From contig JAGTSD010000046.1 of the NCBI GenBank assembly GCA_018262135.1, forward strand, positions 1 through 10,078: DNA of 10,078 nucleotides, read 5' to 3'. Under the pieces are notes generated by a model. That model had not been told where the DNA came from. It saw nothing but the letters and a program-made list of their open reading frames with translations, and searched no databases. This document shows, piece by piece, positions 8,038-10,078 of this stretch. Origin of the DNA: Pseudomonadota bacterium. Lineage in GTDB: Bacteria > Pseudomonadota > Gammaproteobacteria > Competibacterales > Competibacteraceae. Numbering within the stretch: the stretch's first letter is position 1; every line of letters begins with the position of its first letter. Both the position numbers and the translations under genes were made by a program.

Positions 8038-9306
8038 ATGCCCCATTCCGACTCCCGTTCCAGCGAGCGGCTGCTGACCCTGGCCGAGGCCATCGCCACC
8101 GCCCTCCGTTCCATCGTGCCCATCGGCGAAACCGAGACGGTGCCCCTGCTCGAGGCCTATGGCCGGGTGCTGGCCGCCGACCTGCCGGCCCGGCTGGACG
8201 TGCCGCCAGCCGACAATTCCGCGATGGACGGCTTTGCCCTGTACCTGGCGGATTTGCGGTCGGACCAGCCGACCCTCCTGCCGGTGGTCGGGCAGGCGCT
8301 AGCGGGTCATCCGTATGCGGGGACCGTGCCGCGCGGCGCGGCAGTGCGCATCACCACCGGCGCCACCCTGCCCGACGGACCGGATGCGGTGGTGATGCAG
8401 GAACAGTGTCGAATCGCTCCGGACGAAAGCTGGATCGAGATCGAACCCAAGGTCGCCGCCCGCCTCCAACCCGGCGAGAATATCCGCCGGCGAGGCGAAG
8501 ACGTGCGAGTTGGAACGGCCCTGTTAGCCAAGGGTTTGCGGTTGCGCCCCCAGGAGGTGGCGCTGGCGGCGGGACAGGGCATCACGTCGCTGGCAGTGGC
8601 GCGCCGGCTGCGCGTGGCGGTGGCCTCGACTGGCGATGAGTTGCACGAACCGGGTGCCGAACTATCTCCGGGTGGTATTTATGAATCGAACCGCTACACT
8701 CTCATTGGCCTGCTGCGACAACTGGGCTGCGCGGTGACCGATCTGGGCATTCTGCGCGACGAGCGGGATGAGGTATTGCCGGCGCTGCGGGAGGCGGCGG
8801 CGACGCACGACGTGCTGTTGACCTCCGGCGGGGTGTCGGTGGGCACGGCAGACGTGGTCAGAGAGGTGATCGCGGAACTGGGGCGGATCGCGTTCTGGCG
8901 GCTGGCGATCAAGCCCGGCAAACCGGTGACCTTTGGCTGGATCGATCATTGCATGGTATTGGGCCTGCCCGGCAATCCCGTGTCGGTGGCGGTAGCGTTC
9001 CTGCTGTTCGCCCGGCCCCTGCTGCTGAAGCAGATGGGCGCGGAGCCTGCCGAGCCCCTGCGATTGCAGGCGACAGCGGATTTCCAGTTCCGGCGCAAGC
9101 CGGGCCGGCGCGAGTGGCTGCGGGCGCGCCTGCGGCTGGATTCCGTACGAAAACCGGTGGTTGGCATCTACCCCACCAACAGCTCTGGCGCGCTGTCGTC
9201 GCTGGCCTGGGCCGACGGGCTGGTGGAATTGCCGGAGGATTGCGCCGGCGTCGCGCCCGGCGATGCAGTGGAGTATCTGCCGTTCGGCGGGCTGGGGGTG
9301 GAATAG
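8038..9306 (+). CDS. moeA: Molybdopterin molybdotransferase MoeA
   Basis: MoeA inserts molybdate into adenylylated molybdopterin, the last common step of molybdenum cofactor synthesis in the cytoplasm. The 422-residue length matches the family (about 400-410). The conserved VPPADNSAMDGFAL lies at 55-68, RITTGATLPDGPDAVVMQE at 104-122 and PGENIRRRGEDV at 145-156. The MoCF-binding domain (~191-335) carries VASTGDEL (195-202), SNRYTL, LLTSGGVSVGTADVV (260-274), IKPGKPV and GLPGNPVSV (309-317). The C-terminal domain follows, with SSGALSSLAWADGLVELP. The start is ATG at 8038; in-frame GTG 7942 and ATG 7972 lie inside the REP repeat and would add repeat-encoded residues. No strong ribosome binding site precedes 8038. 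No other cofactor genes are visible, so the gene stands apart from a moa/mog cluster here. Confidence 0.92.
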   Translation: MPHSDSRSSERLLTLAEAIATALRSIVPIGETETVPLLEAYGRVLAADLPARLDVPPADNSAMDGFALYLADLRSDQPTLLPVVGQALAGHPYAGTVPRGAAVRITTGATLPDGPDAVVMQEQCRIAPDESWIEIEPKVAARLQPGENIRRRGEDVRVGTALLAKGLRLRPQEVALAAGQGITSLAVARRLRVAVASTGDELHEPGAELSPGGIYESNRYTLIGLLRQLGCAVTDLGILRDERDEVLPALREAAATHDVLLTSGGVSVGTADVVREVIAELGRIAFWRLAIKPGKPVTFGWIDHCMVLGLPGNPVSVAVAFLLFARPLLLKQMGAEPAEPLRLQATADFQFRRKPGRREWLRARLRLDSVRKPVVGIYPTNSSGALSSLAWADGLVELPEDCAGVAPGDAVEYLPFGGLGVE

Positions 9307-9319
9307 GGTTTGCTGGAGC

Positions 9320-9442
9320 GGTTCAAATTGAACCACTGAGGACCGCAGGAAGTCGCAATCCTGACTGAATGACTCAATCAATGTGTCAAACCGGGTCAAT
9401 AGTGGCCCCAATTTTGTGCCCGGCCTCGATCTAGTGGTTCAA
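9320..9442. repeat. Nested inverted repeats after moeA, possible element remnant
   Basis: GGTTCAA (9320-9326) and TTGAACC (9328-9334) form a tight 15-base palindrome. TTGAACCACT (9328-9337) is repeated inverted as AGTGGTTCAA (9433-9442), 95 bases away. The enclosed part contains GTGTCAAACCGGGTCAATAG, followed by GTGGCCCC. From memory this recalls terminal sequences of IS21-family elements, a weak resemblance only. No transposase is left; this may be a decayed non-autonomous element. Confidence 0.4.
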
Positions 9443-9463
9443 CGGGGGCTCGATTGAAGAATT

Positions 9464-9497
9464 GTAGGGTGGATTTCGCTTCGCTGATCCACCCTAC
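9464..9497. repeat. Single GTAG-footed hairpin (GGTGGAT stem)
   Basis: GTAGGGTGGAT (9464-9474) pairs perfectly with ATCCACCCTAC (9487-9497), an 11-bp stem around the 12-base loop TTCGCTTCGCTG. It has the same GTAG/CTAC ends as the REP pairs but only one stem-loop and a third, different stem sequence. Confidence 0.7.
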
Positions 9498-9733
9498 TCT
9501 ATCTAAACCATCCAGAAGTCAACCAAGGTCGAGTGAAGTATCAGGACATGGTCCATAGTGAAACCAGGCTTGGCACGGCGCATGAATCCGATCCAGGCTG
9601 ATTGAGATTTCCCTGGCGCCAGTTCGCCGGACCGTGGATGCCCGGGACGGCTGAAAAAGATGGACGATGCGAAACACAACCGGTGTTTTGCAGGGCGGTA
9701 GCGTGCCTGAAAGCGGTTCGAGTTATAGGAGTT

Positions 9734-9894
9734 ATACCAGTTCCCAACAGGTTTTATTGGAATAAGTGGGTGAGTAGGATGCGGTGACGAAGGAACCGCA
9801 TCAATCGCGACCGATGTGGTTCGCAAGCTCACCACATCCTACGACTTCATCCCAGCGTACCTGTTAACAGTCAAAATCTACCAGGAATTGGTAT
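9734..9894. repeat. Imperfect inverted repeats enclosing REP copy 2
   Basis: ATACCAGTTCCC (9734-9745) and AGGAATTGGTAT (9883-9894) match in 10 of 12 positions when one is reversed and complemented. They flank the 77-bp REP pair asymmetrically. This may be a second small non-autonomous element carrying a REP pair, like that at 5084-5206; no clear target duplication was found. Confidence 0.4.
9770..9846. repeat. 77-bp REP hairpin pair, copy 2
   Basis: This is a direct repeat of 7928-8004 with four base differences. The core runs from GTAG (9774-9777) to CTAC (9839-9842). The left hairpin is GATGCGGT 9778-9785 / ACCGCATC 9795-9802; the right is GATGTGGT 9813-9820 / ACCACATC 9831-9838 with loop TCGCAAGCTC. 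Two of the four changes (T9817 and A9834) are opposite each other in the right stem and keep it paired. Confidence 0.88.
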
Positions 9895-9901
9895 TAATAC
9901 C
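9861..9901. promoter_or_regulatory. Two perfect palindromes, possible operators
   Basis: CTGTTAACAG (9861-9870) and GGTATTAATACC (9890-9901) are perfect palindromes of 10 and 12 bases, 19 bases apart, upstream of the AT-rich promoter region. They could be operator sites for the gene at 10051; the second also overlaps an inverted repeat arm, so it may be a repeat end instead. Confidence 0.3.
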
Positions 9902-9933
9902 TGCTTAAGAGCGGCAGCGCGAATACAGAACGT

Positions 9934-9964
9934 TTGATACATGAAGAATGCAATATTTTATAAT
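9934..9964 (+). promoter_or_regulatory. Candidate sigma-70 promoter for the gene at 10051
   Basis: TTGATA (9934-9939) and a perfect TATAAT (9959-9964) are 19 bases apart, slightly longer than the usual 17. The surroundings are AT-rich, unlike the rest of the window. This would give a leader of roughly 80 bases before ATG 10051. Confidence 0.45.
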
Positions 9965-10041
9965 TTAACTACTTTTTTAACAACGGCTTTCGATTGATTC
10001 TTCGAGATCGCATTGCGCGTGGATACCGTTATTCCCATCTT

Positions 10042-10046
10042 GGAGG
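10042..10046 (+). promoter_or_regulatory. Strong ribosome binding site of the right-edge gene
   Basis: GGAGG, continuing as GGAGGGG to 10048, lies 4 bases before ATG 10051. It is the best Shine-Dalgarno match in the window and supports that start despite the tiny visible coding part. Confidence 0.6.
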
Positions 10047-10050
10047 GGTA

Positions 10051-10078
10051 ATGAAAATCGCTATTCTGTTTTTAGGCT
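10051..10078 (+). CDS. Start of an unidentified gene, cut by the right edge
   Basis: Only nine codons are visible, reading MKIAILFLG. This hydrophobic start could be the first beta-strand of a nucleotide-binding fold or the beginning of a signal peptide or membrane segment; the fragment is too short to choose. Support comes from the strong ribosome binding site and the upstream promoter-like AT-rich region. The codons used (AAA, ATT, TTT, TTA) are more AT-rich than in the other genes here. Confidence 0.5.

Larger units (their letters stand above)
9307..10050. other. Gene-poor repeat-rich stretch downstream of moeA
   Basis: About 740 bases without a convincing gene. They hold, in order, nested inverted repeats (9320-9442), a single REP-type hairpin (9464-9497), an unassigned stretch 9500-9730, an imperfect inverted repeat pair enclosing the second 77-bp REP pair (9734-9894), two perfect palindromes, and an AT-rich leader with a candidate promoter. 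Short open frames in 9503-9835 have no family features, and part of their sequence is REP-encoded. Confidence 0.6.

Noticed and set aside
8662..9411. Minus-strand open frame opposite moeA
   Set aside because: MoeA motifs fill the plus strand; the antisense product is low-complexity.
9602..9787. 61-codon plus-strand frame in the region after moeA
   Set aside because: It needs a TTG start, has no ribosome binding site or family features, and ends inside a REP copy.
7556..9835. Two minus-strand frames (ending at 7556 and 9503) whose N-termini resemble each other, as if paralogues
   Set aside because: The shared ~20 residues are just the translated 77-bp REP copy; the remainder is unrelated and motif-free.

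Overview
The window looks like a chromosomal segment of a GC-rich proteobacterium, probably a gammaproteobacterium. The basis is the gene families present, the very GC-rich codon use and the REP-type palindromes. A relative of the glycogen-accumulating Competibacter group would fit, but that placement is inference. The last ~180 bases are distinctly AT-rich, so the right edge may be the start of a region of different origin.

Layout. (1) Positions 1-3427, minus strand: a two-gene sensory unit made of a PhnD-type periplasmic binding protein followed 7 bases later by a membrane-bound hybrid histidine kinase (HAMP, PAS, HisKA, HATPase, two receiver domains). The kinase runs off the left edge and its frame is broken by a 7-bp tandem duplication at 1175-1188. 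(2) 3428-3729: divergent intergenic region. (3) 3730-5019, plus strand: a GH57 glycoside hydrolase. (4) 5078-5212: a small MITE-like element with terminal inverted repeats and a 6-bp target duplication, carrying a pair of REP hairpins. (5) 5229-5630, minus strand: a small exported protein with a duplicated YcgJ-like Cys-containing unit. (6) 5852-7935, plus strand: parA-parB with a 4-base overlap; ParA carries an N-terminal DNA-binding domain, as in plasmid type Ia systems. (7) 7928-8004: a 77-bp REP pair that supplies the parB stop codon. (8) 8038-9306, plus strand: moeA, for molybdenum cofactor synthesis. (9) 9307-10050: a gene-poor mosaic of inverted repeats, a single REP-type hairpin, a second copy of the 77-bp REP pair and a candidate promoter. 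(10) 10051-10078: the first nine codons of a gene with a strong ribosome binding site.

How the parts relate. The binding protein and kinase probably act together as a ligand sensor. ParA and ParB are one partition module, apparently stranded among metabolic genes. GH57, the YcgJ-like protein and MoeA show no obvious functional link with each other. The most interesting non-coding signal is a family of GTAG-footed palindromes: an identical 10-base loop is carried on unrelated stems, and a compensatory base-pair change separates two copies.
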